From the NCBI RefSeq assembly GCF_047229345.1, contig NZ_JBFTER010000002.1, positions 1 through 64,000 of the forward strand: 64,000 nucleotides of DNA, in the 5' to 3' direction. Position numbers and translations under genes: made by a program. The stretch is from Cellulomonas_A sp047229345. GTDB lineage: Bacteria; Actinomycetota; Actinomycetes; Actinomycetales; Cellulomonadaceae. The notes below the pieces were generated by a model. It was not told the origin of the DNA and did not search any database. It was given only the letters and a program-made list of their open reading frames with translations. Below, piece after piece: positions 32,540 through 40,062 of the stretch (position 1 is the first letter of the stretch; the number at the start of each line of letters is the position of its first letter).

Positions 32540-32836
32540 TCACTTGACGACGACCGCGAGAATGTCGCGCGCCGAGAGGATGAGGTACTCCTCGCCGGAG
32601 TACTTGACCTCGGTGCCGCCGTACTTGCTGTAGATGACCTTGTCGCCCACGGCCACGTCCAGCGGGACGCGGTTGCCGTTGTCGTCGACACGACCGGGAC
32701 CGACCGCCAGGACCTCGCCCTCCTGGGGCTTCTCCTTGGCGCTGTCCGGGATGACGAGACCGGACGCCGTGGTCTGCTCGGCCTCGAGGGCCTTGACGAC
32801 GATGCGGTCCTCGAGCGGCTTGATGGAGACCGACAC
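32540..32836 (-). CDS. groES: Co-chaperonin GroES
   Basis: 98 aa from the GTG behind GGGGAGG; a longer upstream frame lacks a ribosome site and runs through the regulatory region. The Hsp10 fold is complete: KPLEDRIVVKALEAEQTT with the mobile loop (TTASGLVIP), GEVLAVGPGR, and YLILSARDILAVV at the end. It caps GroEL in protein folding. No groEL follows, unlike in many actinobacteria where groEL1 is directly downstream; a strong terminator lies there instead. Two CIRCE elements upstream show HrcA heat-shock control. Confidence 0.96.
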   Translation of the reverse strand: MSVSIKPLEDRIVVKALEAEQTTASGLVIPDSAKEKPQEGEVLAVGPGRVDDNGNRVPLDVAVGDKVIYSKYGGTEVKYSGEEYLILSARDILAVVVK

Positions 32837-32934
32837 AGCGGACCTCCCCTTCGCATGTGAGTTCTTCAGTGATGTCCATGACGCACCGAGTGGCTCGCCC
32901 GTCGTCGCGGGTGCCGGGGAGCCGGCCGGTGCTG

Positions 32935-32961
32935 CTGGCACACTCAACCCGAGAGTGCCAG
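32935..32961. promoter_or_regulatory. CIRCE element 1 (HrcA operator) of groES
   Basis: CTGGCACAC-N9-GAGTGCCAG, eight of nine positions paired. It lies in the 5' leader, just downstream of the predicted start site. Confidence 0.8.
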
Positions 32962-32969
32962 CGCGCCTC

Positions 32970-32998
32970 ACTCTAGGAAGCGGTTAGCACTCGGTCAA
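32970..32998 (-). promoter_or_regulatory. groES promoter
   Basis: TTGACC (32993-32998) and TAGAGT (32970-32975) on the minus strand are separated by 17 bp. The -35 box sits in the loop of CIRCE element 2, so HrcA would block polymerase directly. Confidence 0.7.
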
Positions 32999-33010
32999 GG
33001 CGAGTGCCAG
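32984..33010. promoter_or_regulatory. CIRCE element 2 (HrcA operator) of groES
   Basis: TTAGCACTC-N9-GAGTGCCAG against the CIRCE consensus TTAGCACTC-N9-GAGTGCTAA. The left arm is perfect and overlaps the groES -35 region. Confidence 0.85.
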
Positions 33011-33080
33011 ACCGGCGCGGCGCGGGTCGCGTCGCCCGCGCCGAGCGGCCCGGCCGGAGCGGGCGTGGAAGGATCGCGGC

Positions 33081-34334
33081 ATGGACGCCACCGGCCTCGC
33101 CAAGCTCCTGAGCCCGACGGGCTGGGCGCTGCTGAGCGCCCTCCCCCCCTACGACGAGCACCGCGCGATGGCGCTGTCGGAGCGCCTGCGCAAGGAGGGC
33201 ATCGACGCCGAGCTCGTGGCCGCCGCGCTGACCCAGTCCCGGCTCCGCGCCAAGGCCCACGCCAAGTTCGGCGACTTCGCGGACGGCATGCTCTTCACCC
33301 CCGCGGGCCTCGAGCAGGCGACCCGGCTCGTCGTCGCCGCGCACCACGCGCGCCGGTACACCGCGGCGGGGATCACGAAGGTCGCGGACCTCACGTGCGG
33401 CGTGGGCGCCGACTCCATGGCGTTCGCCAGCATGGGACTGACCGTTCTCGCGACCGACGTCGACGAGGTCACCGCCTCGGTCGCGACCGTCAACCTGCGC
33501 CACTTCCCCGAGGCCGAAGTCCGGCACGGCGACGGGCTCGTGACCGACTTCGCCGCGGAGGGCGTCGACGGCCTGTACGCCGACCCCGCGCGGCGCACGT
33601 CGTCGGGCAGCCGGGTGTTCGACCCGAACGCCTACGCACCCTCGCTCGACGCGCTGCTCGCGCTGCGCGCCTCCGTGCCGTCGCTCGGGCTCAAGCTCGG
33701 CCCCGGCCTGCCGCACAGCGCGCTGCCCGACGACGCCGAGGCGCAGTGGGTCTCGGTCGACGGCGACGTCGTCGAGGTCGGGCTCTGGTTCGGGCCGCTC
33801 GCACCCGAGGGCCCGGGACGCAGCGCGCTCGTGCTCGGCGCCGGCGGCACGCACGTGCTCCGCAGCGGACCCGACGGCCCGCCGGTCCCCGACGTGGGGC
33901 CGGTCGGCGGCTACCTCTACGAGCCCGACGGCGCCGCGATCCGCGCGGGGCTCGTCGGCGAGGTCGCCGCCCGCGTGCACGGGCGGCTCGTGGACCGCAC
34001 CATCGCCTACGTGACGTCCGACGCGCTCCACGACAGCCCCGTCGCCACGGCGTACCGGGTGCACGACACGCTGCCCTTCGGCCTCAAGCGGCTGCGCACC
34101 TACCTGCGCGAGCGCGGCGTCGGCCGGCTCACGATCAAGAAGCGCGGCACCGCGGTCGTGCCCGAGCAGCTCCGGCGGCAGCTGGACCTGCGCGGCCCGC
34201 ACGAGGCGACGATCGTGCTCACGCGCGTCGCCGGGACGCAGCAGGTGCTCGTCGTCGAGCCGGTGCACGGGACCGGTGGCGGCGCCGACGCGTCCGGCGG
34301 GGACGCGACCGGCTCAGGAGAGGACCGCGCATGA
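33081..34334 (+). CDS. Class I SAM-dependent methyltransferase with THUMP-like C-terminus
   Basis: 417 aa, ATG preceded by AAGGA. An N-terminal helical region is followed by a Rossmann methyltransferase: SAM motif ADLTCGVGADSMAF near residue 100, acidic LATDVDEVTA, and a YADPARR motif (DPAR in place of the NPPY of N-methyltransferases). A C-terminal THUMP-like module with RLTIKKRGTAV follows. The target is unknown, probably RNA. Its stop overlaps the next start (ATGA). The gene begins a plus-strand block inserted between groES and tsaD. Confidence 0.85.
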   Translation: MDATGLAKLLSPTGWALLSALPPYDEHRAMALSERLRKEGIDAELVAAALTQSRLRAKAHAKFGDFADGMLFTPAGLEQATRLVVAAHHARRYTAAGITKVADLTCGVGADSMAFASMGLTVLATDVDEVTASVATVNLRHFPEAEVRHGDGLVTDFAAEGVDGLYADPARRTSSGSRVFDPNAYAPSLDALLALRASVPSLGLKLGPGLPHSALPDDAEAQWVSVDGDVVEVGLWFGPLAPEGPGRSALVLGAGGTHVLRSGPDGPPVPDVGPVGGYLYEPDGAAIRAGLVGEVAARVHGRLVDRTIAYVTSDALHDSPVATAYRVHDTLPFGLKRLRTYLRERGVGRLTIKKRGTAVVPEQLRRQLDLRGPHEATIVLTRVAGTQQVLVVEPVHGTGGGADASGGDATGSGEDRA

Positions 34335-35476
34335 GCCGCCTCGAGCTGCCGTTCGCGCGGTCGGAGCGCTCGTCCGTCGGGCTCGAGTGGGAGCTCGCGC
34401 TCGTCGACGCCGACTCCGGCGACCTGCGCCAGGTCGCCCAGACGGTGCTCGACGCCGTGCGCCCCGCGGACGGCCGCGAGCACCCGGCCATCCGCCAGGA
34501 GCTGCTGCTCAACACCGTCGAGGTCGTCTCGGGGGTGTGCCGGACCGTCGGGGAGGCGGGCGCGGACCTCGCGCGCGCGATCGAGGAGGTCCGCACGGTC
34601 ACGGACCCGCTGCGCGTCGAGCTCATGTGCGCGGGCACGCACCCGTTCGCCCGCTGGGCGCAGCAGAAGGTCACCGACAAGCAGCGCTACGCGACGCTCA
34701 TCGACCGCACGCAGTGGTGGGGCCGGCAGATGCTCATCTACGGCGTGCACGTCCACGTCGGCATCGAGGACCGCGCCAAGGTCCTGCCGATCTCGCGTGC
34801 GCTGCTCACGTGCTTCGCGCACCTGCAGTCGCTCTCGGCGTCGAGCCCGTTCTGGGGCGGCCGGGACACCGGCTACGCGTCGAACCGTGCGCTGATGTTC
34901 CAGCAGCTGCCGACCGCAGGGCTGCCCTTCCAGTTCGAGCGCTGGGAGCAGCTCGAGGACTACGTCGCCGACATGCTGCACACCGGCGTGATCGACCAGT
35001 TCGACGAGGTCCGCTGGGACGTGCGGCCCTCCCCGCGGTTCGGCACGATCGAGACCCGCGTGTGCGACGGCGCGTCGAACCTGCTCGAGGTCACGGCGCT
35101 GGCCGCGCTCACGCACTGCCTCGTCGAGCACTTCTCCTCGATGCTCGACCGCGGCGAGGAGCTGCCGACCATGCAGCCCTGGTTCGTCCAGGAGAACAAG
35201 TGGCGCTCGGCGCGCTACGGCATGGACGCGATCGTGATCGTGAACGCGGCGGGCGACGAGGAGCTCGTGACCGACGCGGTCGAGCGCCTGCTCGGCGAGC
35301 TCGCGCCGGTCGCGGAGCGGCTCGGCTGCACGGCGGAGCTCGACGCGGTGCGCGTCATCCTCCGGCGCGGGGCGTCGTACCAACGGCAGCGCGCCGTCGC
35401 CCGACGGCACGGCGGCGAGCTCGACGCGGTGGTCGCGGCGCTCGTCGCGGAGATGCGGGCGGGCCGGCCGCTCTGA
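34331..35476 (+). CDS. YbdK-type glutamate-cysteine ligase 2 family enzyme
   Basis: 381 aa, ATG overlapping the methyltransferase stop. GCS2/YbdK carboxylate-amine ligase fold: GLEWELALVDADSGDL near the N-terminus, ELLLNTVEVVSGVC, MCAGTHPFARW, IYGVHVHVGI and RFGTIETRVCDG. E. coli YbdK has weak gamma-glutamylcysteine synthetase activity; the physiological product in actinobacteria, which use mycothiol, is uncertain. It is translationally coupled to the methyltransferase, an association I cannot explain functionally. Confidence 0.88.
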   Translation: MSRLELPFARSERSSVGLEWELALVDADSGDLRQVAQTVLDAVRPADGREHPAIRQELLLNTVEVVSGVCRTVGEAGADLARAIEEVRTVTDPLRVELMCAGTHPFARWAQQKVTDKQRYATLIDRTQWWGRQMLIYGVHVHVGIEDRAKVLPISRALLTCFAHLQSLSASSPFWGGRDTGYASNRALMFQQLPTAGLPFQFERWEQLEDYVADMLHTGVIDQFDEVRWDVRPSPRFGTIETRVCDGASNLLEVTALAALTHCLVEHFSSMLDRGEELPTMQPWFVQENKWRSARYGMDAIVIVNAAGDEELVTDAVERLLGELAPVAERLGCTAELDAVRVILRRGASYQRQRAVARRHGGELDAVVAALVAEMRAGRPL

Positions 35477-35518
35477 CCCACCACGCAGGCGGGCGCGGTC
35501 CTGCCGGCCTGCTACTTG

Positions 35519-35542
35519 GTTATGCCCACTAGTCGGTATAGC
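35519..35542. promoter_or_regulatory. Imperfect palindrome at the padR promoter
   Basis: A 24-bp element centred on ACTAGT with 18 of 24 positions symmetric; the outer arms are GTTATGCC and GGTATAGC. It overlaps the predicted promoter and ends 8 bp before the padR start, suggesting autoregulation. Confidence 0.5.
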
Positions 35543-35544
35543 CT
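35539..35544 (+). promoter_or_regulatory. Candidate leaderless -10 box of padR
   Basis: TAGCCT is 6 nt before the GTG start and no ribosome site is present. An alternative frame, TATAGC two bases upstream, would also give a leaderless start. Confidence 0.45.
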
Positions 35545-35550
35545 GGGTCC

Positions 35551-35919
35551 GTGCCCACAGCTCCGCGCGACCCCCAGCTGCTCAAGGGGGTGCTGCCGAT
35601 CCTCGTCCTGACGCTCCTGACCGAGCACGAGTCCTACGGGTACGAGCTCGTGACCCGGCTCCAGACCGACGGCCTCACCGACATCACCACGGGGACCGTC
35701 TACCCCGTGCTGACCCGGCTCGAGCGCGACGGCCTGATCGCCTCGCGGCTCGTCGCCTCCTCCGCCGGCCCGGCCCGCAAGTACTACGTCCCCACGCCCA
35801 CCGGCACCACGGAGCTCGACGACGCCGTGGCGGCGTGGCGCGGGCTCGTCACCACCGTCGACGCCGTGCTGACCCGGGCCCTGCCGGGCGCGCCGGCGCG
35901 CCACGAGGAGTCCTCATGA
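35551..35919 (+). CDS. PadR-family transcriptional regulator
   Basis: 122 aa, GTG start. A compact PadR winged helix with LLTEHESYGYELVTRL, TTGTVYPVLTRLERDG and ARKYYVPT, and a short C-terminal helix. Such small PadR proteins usually repress a coupled membrane-protein gene. Its stop overlaps the start of the downstream gene (ATGA). An imperfect palindrome covers its own promoter. Confidence 0.9.
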   Translation: MPTAPRDPQLLKGVLPILVLTLLTEHESYGYELVTRLQTDGLTDITTGTVYPVLTRLERDGLIASRLVASSAGPARKYYVPTPTGTTELDDAVAAWRGLVTTVDAVLTRALPGAPARHEESS

Positions 35920-36455
35920 CCACCACCGCCCCCGCCCGGCCCGGTCTGCGCGACCGCCTCCGCCGCGACTGGTACCGCCTGCGCTTCGAGCTCGCGATGC
36001 AGGACTACCCGCCGAAGGACTACCGCCGGATCGCCCGGTCGCTCGTCGCCGAGATCGACGCCGCCGCGGCGGACACCGGCATGGAGCAGGCGCTGCGCGA
36101 CCTCGGCTCGCCGCGCCGCCTCGCGGCCGGGTACTACGCCGAGCTCGACCGCGAACGACCGCGGTACTGGGACGGCGGCATCGTCCTCGGCCTGGTGCTC
36201 GTCGGGGCGTGGGTCTGCCTGCTCGCCTACTGGGGCGGAGCGGTCGACACCCTGCTCGCCCAGGGCGGCGGGACCGTGACGCTCGAGTACCTCGGGGCGC
36301 CGACCACGGTCACCGCGACGGACGACGAGCTCGCGCTGGGCACGAGCCTCACGCTGCAGGGCGCCCTCGTCGTCGGCGGGCTCGCGGCCGTCGGCTTCGC
36401 GCTGGGCTCGCGGCTCTGGCGGCTCCTGCCGCGTCGCACGGCCTCGGCCGCCTGA
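35916..36455 (+). CDS. HAAS-type cytoplasmic domain membrane protein paired with PadR
   Basis: 179 aa, ATG overlapping the padR stop. A basic N-terminus leads into a helical domain (DYRRIARSLVAEIDAAA, then ALRDLGSPRRLAAGY) of the HAAS kind often encoded beside PadR. Two hydrophobic segments follow, about residues 90-110 and 145-165, separated by an extracytoplasmic stretch. PadR-HAAS pairs are common, but their signal is unknown. The small size and two membrane helices argue against a transporter on its own. Confidence 0.75.
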   Translation: MTTTAPARPGLRDRLRRDWYRLRFELAMQDYPPKDYRRIARSLVAEIDAAAADTGMEQALRDLGSPRRLAAGYYAELDRERPRYWDGGIVLGLVLVGAWVCLLAYWGGAVDTLLAQGGGTVTLEYLGAPTTVTATDDELALGTSLTLQGALVVGGLAAVGFALGSRLWRLLPRRTASAA

Positions 36456-36494
36456 GGCGTCGCGCCTGCATCCACCTCGGCCGGCCGACGGGTG

Positions 36495-36526
36495 CGACGG
36501 GCCGGGACGGGTCCGGCCGACGGCCC
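36495..36526. terminator. Hairpin between convergent membrane-protein and tsaD genes
   Basis: ACGGGCC (36495-36501) pairs with GGCCCGT (36520-36526), and a second CCGG/CCGG pairing lies inside. It sits between two converging stops. Confidence 0.4.
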
Positions 36527-36538
36527 GTGCCCGCCGGG

Positions 36539-37597
36539 CTAGACCAGGACCTGCGTGAGCGGCATCGAGGAGTCGACCGCGAGGTCGAGCGACGAGGCCG
36601 GCAGCCCGCGCCGCACGACCGCCGCGCCGAGCGCCGCGATCATCGCCCCGTTGTCGGTGCAGTACCGGATCGGCGGGATGCGCAGCTCGATGCCGGCCTC
36701 GGCGCACCGCTTCGCCGCCATGTCGCGCAGCTGCGAGTTCGCCGAGAAGCCACCGCCGACCACGAGCGTCGACACGTCGTGGCGGCGGCACGCGGCGATG
36801 GTCTTCGCGGTCAGCACGTCCGCGACGGCCTCGGCGAACGACGCCGCGACGTCCTCGAGCGGGAGCGGCTGACCGGCGTCCTGCCGGGCCTCGACCCAGC
36901 GGGCCACCGCCGTCTTGAGCCCCGAGAACGAGAAGTCGTACGCGTGCGCCGCCTGGTCCTTGGGCGCGGTCAGCCCGCGCGGGAAGCGGATCGCCGTCGG
37001 GTCGCCCGCGCGCGCGAGCCGGTCGATGTGCGGACCGCCCGGGTACGGGAGCCCGAGCAGGCGGCCGACCTTGTCGAACGCCTCGCCCGCGGCGTCGTCG
37101 AGCGTCGACCCCAGCTCGGTGACGCCCGTGACGACGTCGTCGACGAGGAGCAGGCTCGAGTGCCCGCCGGAGACGACGAGCGCCATGACGCGGTCGGGGA
37201 ACAGCCCGTCGACGAGCTCGTCGACGGCCGCGTGCCCGATCACGTGGTTCACGCCGTACAGCGGGACGCCCAGCCCGAGCGCGAGCGCCTTCGCCGCCGA
37301 CGCCCCGAGGGTTAGGGGCCCGACGAGCCCCGGGCCCGCGGTCACCGCGACCGCGTCGACGTCGGAAAGCGCCACCCCGGCCTCACCGAGGGCGCGCTCG
37401 ATCGTCGGCACCATCGCCTCGAGGTGGGCCCGCGACGCGATCTCCGGGATGATCCCGCCGAACCGCGCGTGCTCGTCCATCGAGCTCGCGACCGCGTCGA
37501 CGAGCAGCTCGCTGCGGTCGTCGTGCGCACGCACGAGCGCGACCCCGGTCTCGTCGCACGACGTCTCGATCCCCAGCACGAGCGGTCCACCAGACAT
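36539..37597 (-). CDS. tsaD: tRNA t6A37 threonylcarbamoyltransferase catalytic subunit
   Basis: 352 aa from the ATG at 37597. Kae1/TsaD ASKHA fold: GIETSCDETGVA at the N-terminus, metal-binding NHVIGHAAV, the nucleotide-binding GSTLDDAAGEAFDKVGRLLG, and VVGGGFSANSQLR. It transfers threonylcarbamoyl to A37 of ANN-decoding tRNAs with TsaB and TsaE, both encoded upstream. It is the last gene of that group but has its own candidate leaderless promoter (TATCCT, 7 nt before ATG), after a 189-bp gap with small repeats. Confidence 0.96.
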   Translation of the reverse strand: MSGGPLVLGIETSCDETGVALVRAHDDRSELLVDAVASSMDEHARFGGIIPEIASRAHLEAMVPTIERALGEAGVALSDVDAVAVTAGPGLVGPLTLGASAAKALALGLGVPLYGVNHVIGHAAVDELVDGLFPDRVMALVVSGGHSSLLLVDDVVTGVTELGSTLDDAAGEAFDKVGRLLGLPYPGGPHIDRLARAGDPTAIRFPRGLTAPKDQAAHAYDFSFSGLKTAVARWVEARQDAGQPLPLEDVAASFAEAVADVLTAKTIAACRRHDVSTLVVGGGFSANSQLRDMAAKRCAEAGIELRIPPIRYCTDNGAMIAALGAAVVRRGLPASSLDLAVDSSMPLTQVLV

Positions 37598-37604
37598 GCC
37601 GCCC

Positions 37605-37610
37605 AGGATA
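37605..37610 (-). promoter_or_regulatory. Candidate leaderless -10 box of tsaD
   Basis: TATCCT on the minus strand is 7 nt before the ATG; no Shine-Dalgarno sequence is present. Confidence 0.5.
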
Positions 37611-37682
37611 GGCGGCGTGCGGGGCGCTCCTGCGCGGAGGGCCGCGCGGCAGGGGCACCGGCCCGCCCGCGCCTCGGCCCGG

Positions 37683-37740
37683 CCGCACGTCGGCCCCGAC
37701 TGCACGTCGGTCCGCCCGCCCGCACGTCGGCCCCGACTGC
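37683..37740. repeat. 21-bp direct repeat upstream of tsaD
   Basis: Two identical 21-bp copies (37683-37703 and 37720-37740), both containing GCACGTCGGCCCCGACTGC, with degenerate copies between and after them. They lie in the gap between tsaD and the rimI fusion gene. Confidence 0.6.
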
Positions 37741-37786
37741 GCGTCGGCCCGGCCGCGCGTCGCCCGGCCCGAGCACGGCCCGCGCG

Positions 37787-39214
37787 TCAGCCCGGCTCGG
37801 GACCCGTCGCCGCCGGGCGGTCCGGGTCGTTCGACCACTGCGACCACGAGCCCGGGTACAGGCGCGCCTCGACGTCGATCGACGCGAGGGCCGCGACCTC
37901 GTGCGCCGCGGTGACCCCCGACCCGCAGTAGACCGCGACGTCGCCCGAGCCGGGCTGCACTCCGAGCGCCGCGAAGCGCGCACGCAGCGCCTCGGCGGGG
38001 AGGAAGCGACCGTCGGGGCCGAGGTTGCCCGCGGTCGGTGCGCTCAGCGCCGCCGGGACGTGGCCGGCGCGGGGGTCGACGGGCTCGACCTCCCCGCGGT
38101 AGCGCTCGGGTGCCCGCGCGTCGAGCAGCGTCCCGGTGCGTGCGAGCGCGGCAGCCTCGTCGGCGTCCACCGTCGGGAGCCGCCCGGCCGAGAGCGCGAC
38201 GTCTCCGGGCTCCGGAACGACGTCCCCCGGCTCGAGCGCTCCCCCGGCGGCGACCCACGCGTCGAGCCCGCCGTCGAGCAGCCGCACGTCCGCCACTCCC
38301 GCCCAGCGCAGCAGCCACCAGGCGCGCGCCGCGGACATCCCGCCGACCGCGTCGTAGGCGACGACCGGTGTCGTCGCACGCACGCCCCACCGGCGGGCCG
38401 CGGCCTCGAGCACGGCGAGGTCCGGCAGGGGGTGGCGGCCGTCCTGCGGCGTCGGGGGCGCGGCCAGCTCGGTCTCGAGGTCGACGTACACGGCACCGGG
38501 GACGTGACCCGCGCGGTGCTGCTCGGCGCCGTCGGACCGCCCGAGCGCCCAGCGGACGTCGAGCACGACCGGGCGAGGGTCGCCGTCGCGCGCGAGGAGC
38601 TCGGCGAGCTCGGCGGCGGTGACGAGGACCGCGGAGCGCACCGCGGCGGCCGGGACGGGCGAGACGCCGGCCCCGTCGGGCGCACCCGCAGCCGCGGTCG
38701 CACCCCCGCCCGCACCCGCACCCGCGGCGTGCGGGACGGCGTCGGCCACGGCGTCGAGCGCGAGCCCCATCGTCCACGCGTCGACGTTCTCGGGCTGGTA
38801 GTACCCGCGCCGCCGGCCGAGCCGCTCGAAGCCGGCGCGCTCGTAGAGCCGGAGCGCCGGCTCGTTGTCGACGCGGACCTCGAGCAGCACACGCACCGCA
38901 CCGAGCGCGCGCGCCCGGGCCACGAGCTCGTCGAGCAGCAGGCGCCCGATGCCCTGCCCCTGGTGGGTCGTCGCCGTGCCGATGGTCATGACCTGCGCGT
39001 CGTCGCCGTCGAACCACAGCCCCGCGTAGCCGACGACCTCCCCCCGCGGGTCGCGCGCGGCGACGTACCAGCGGTCCTCGCCCGCGAGCTCGTCCGCGAG
39101 CGACGCGAGCGACCAGGCGCCGGCCCCGAACAGCTCGCGCTCGAGCCGGGCGAGCACGGGGAGGTCCGTCGCGACGAGACGGTCGACGGTGACGCCCGGG
39201 TGCGCGACCGTCAT
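37787..39214 (-). CDS. RimI-like N-acetyltransferase fused to a two-domain rhodanese (sulfurtransferase)
   Basis: 475 aa, one uninterrupted frame whose ATG overlaps the tsaB stop. Residues 1 to about 150 are a GNAT acetyltransferase of the RimI type (ATTHQGQGIGRLLLDELVARA as acetyl-CoA loop, YERAGFERLGRRRGYY at the end). An Ala/Gly/Pro linker of about 40 residues leads into two rhodanese domains. The last carries the persulfide loop CGSGVTA, as in thiosulfate or 3-mercaptopyruvate sulfurtransferases of the SseA type. RimI normally stands alone in this t6A locus. An internal start for the second half is possible, but no ribosome site is seen before its candidate GTG. Role of the fusion unknown. 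Confidence 0.85.
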   Translation of the reverse strand: MTVAHPGVTVDRLVATDLPVLARLERELFGAGAWSLASLADELAGEDRWYVAARDPRGEVVGYAGLWFDGDDAQVMTIGTATTHQGQGIGRLLLDELVARARALGAVRVLLEVRVDNEPALRLYERAGFERLGRRRGYYQPENVDAWTMGLALDAVADAVPHAAGAGAGGGATAAAGAPDGAGVSPVPAAAVRSAVLVTAAELAELLARDGDPRPVVLDVRWALGRSDGAEQHRAGHVPGAVYVDLETELAAPPTPQDGRHPLPDLAVLEAAARRWGVRATTPVVAYDAVGGMSAARAWWLLRWAGVADVRLLDGGLDAWVAAGGALEPGDVVPEPGDVALSAGRLPTVDADEAAALARTGTLLDARAPERYRGEVEPVDPRAGHVPAALSAPTAGNLGPDGRFLPAEALRARFAALGVQPGSGDVAVYCGSGVTAAHEVAALASIDVEARLYPGSWSQWSNDPDRPAATGPEPG

Positions 39215-39945
39215 GCCAGCGCGCGCTTGCGCTCGGCGGGCGGGACGGCGTCGGGCCGGCGCAGGTAGAGCGGCTCCGACGGCAGCAGCGTCCCGGCGGG
39301 TGCGGCTGCGAGCCGGGCGAGAGCCAGGCGTGCGAGCACCGTCGGGTCGGGGTCCGAGGGCCCGTCGGCGGCGGGCGGGAGCTCGGCGGCGTACTGCTGG
39401 GCACCGCGCCCGACGACGACCGCACCGGCCGCACGCCCCTCGGCGGCGACCGAGGCCGCGCTACCGACGGACGGGCCCGCGACGACCTCGACCAGCGCGC
39501 CTCCTGGCACTCCGGCGTCCCCGGCGGGCGTCGGGCCGGTCGCGGTGACCCGGTAGCGCGCCCAGTAGACCTCGCGGCGTCGCGCGTCGGTCGCGACGAG
39601 CACCTCGTCGCCGGCCGTGAGCCCGAGCCGGTCGGCGGCCTCGGCCGCGAGCGCGTCGAGGCTGCTCACGCCGTGCACCGGCACCCCGAGGGCGAGCGCG
39701 AGCGTCCGCGCCGTGACGAGCCCGACCCGCAGCCCGGTGTAGGGCGCCGGACCGGTGCCCGCGACGACCGCGGTGACCTGGGTCCGGTCGACGCCGGCCT
39801 CGGTCAGGACGGCCTCGATCATCGGGGCGAGGAGCTCGGCGTGGTGGCGCTGCTCAGGGGCGGACCGCGCAGCGAGCGTGCGGCCGGCCGCGTCGGTCAG
39901 CGCGACGGCGACGGACCTGGACGTGTCGAGGGCGAGAACGGGCAC
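39211..39945 (-). CDS. tsaB: tRNA t6A modification protein TsaB
   Basis: 244 aa from the GTG that begins PVLALDTSRS; the longer frame upstream has no support. A Kae1-like ASKHA fold without a complete active site: ALDTSRSVAVAL, RHHAELLAPMI, GTGPAPYTGLRVGLVTART. TsaB dimerises with TsaD and scaffolds the complex that modifies tRNA position 37. It overlaps the start of the rimI fusion (ATGA). Upstream lies a 117-bp gap to tsaE with two copies of GTCACCCGGGAGG. Confidence 0.92.
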   Translation of the reverse strand: MPVLALDTSRSVAVALTDAAGRTLAARSAPEQRHHAELLAPMIEAVLTEAGVDRTQVTAVVAGTGPAPYTGLRVGLVTARTLALALGVPVHGVSSLDALAAEAADRLGLTAGDEVLVATDARRREVYWARYRVTATGPTPAGDAGVPGGALVEVVAGPSVGSAASVAAEGRAAGAVVVGRGAQQYAAELPPAADGPSDPDPTVLARLALARLAAAPAGTLLPSEPLYLRRPDAVPPAERKRALA

Positions 39946-40023
39946 GGGTCCAGCATCCCATCCCCGGCCGGGTGGCTGCGGGCCGGGGTGCTCCGGCCCC
40001 ACGGACGCGGCGGCCGCGCACGT

Positions 40024-40051
40024 CACCCGGGAGGTGCGCAGGTCACCCGGG
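40024..40051. repeat. Short direct repeat between tsaB and tsaE
   Basis: GTCACCCGGGAGG occurs twice in tandem with a short spacer, and GTCACCC occurs once more just after. The repeats fill most of the gap between tsaB and tsaE. Confidence 0.5.
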
Positions 40052-40062
40052 AGGAGCGGGCG

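Noticed and set aside
32837..32971. N-terminal extension of groES to 143 residues
   Set aside because: The extension would be encoded by the promoter/CIRCE leader, has no ribosome site and no homology to Hsp10. The GTG at 32836 has GGGGAGG before it.
38600..38680. Separate sulfurtransferase gene starting inside the rimI fusion frame
   Set aside because: No ribosome site or -10-like box precedes the candidate GTG, and the frame is open throughout, so a single fusion is preferred; internal initiation cannot be fully excluded.
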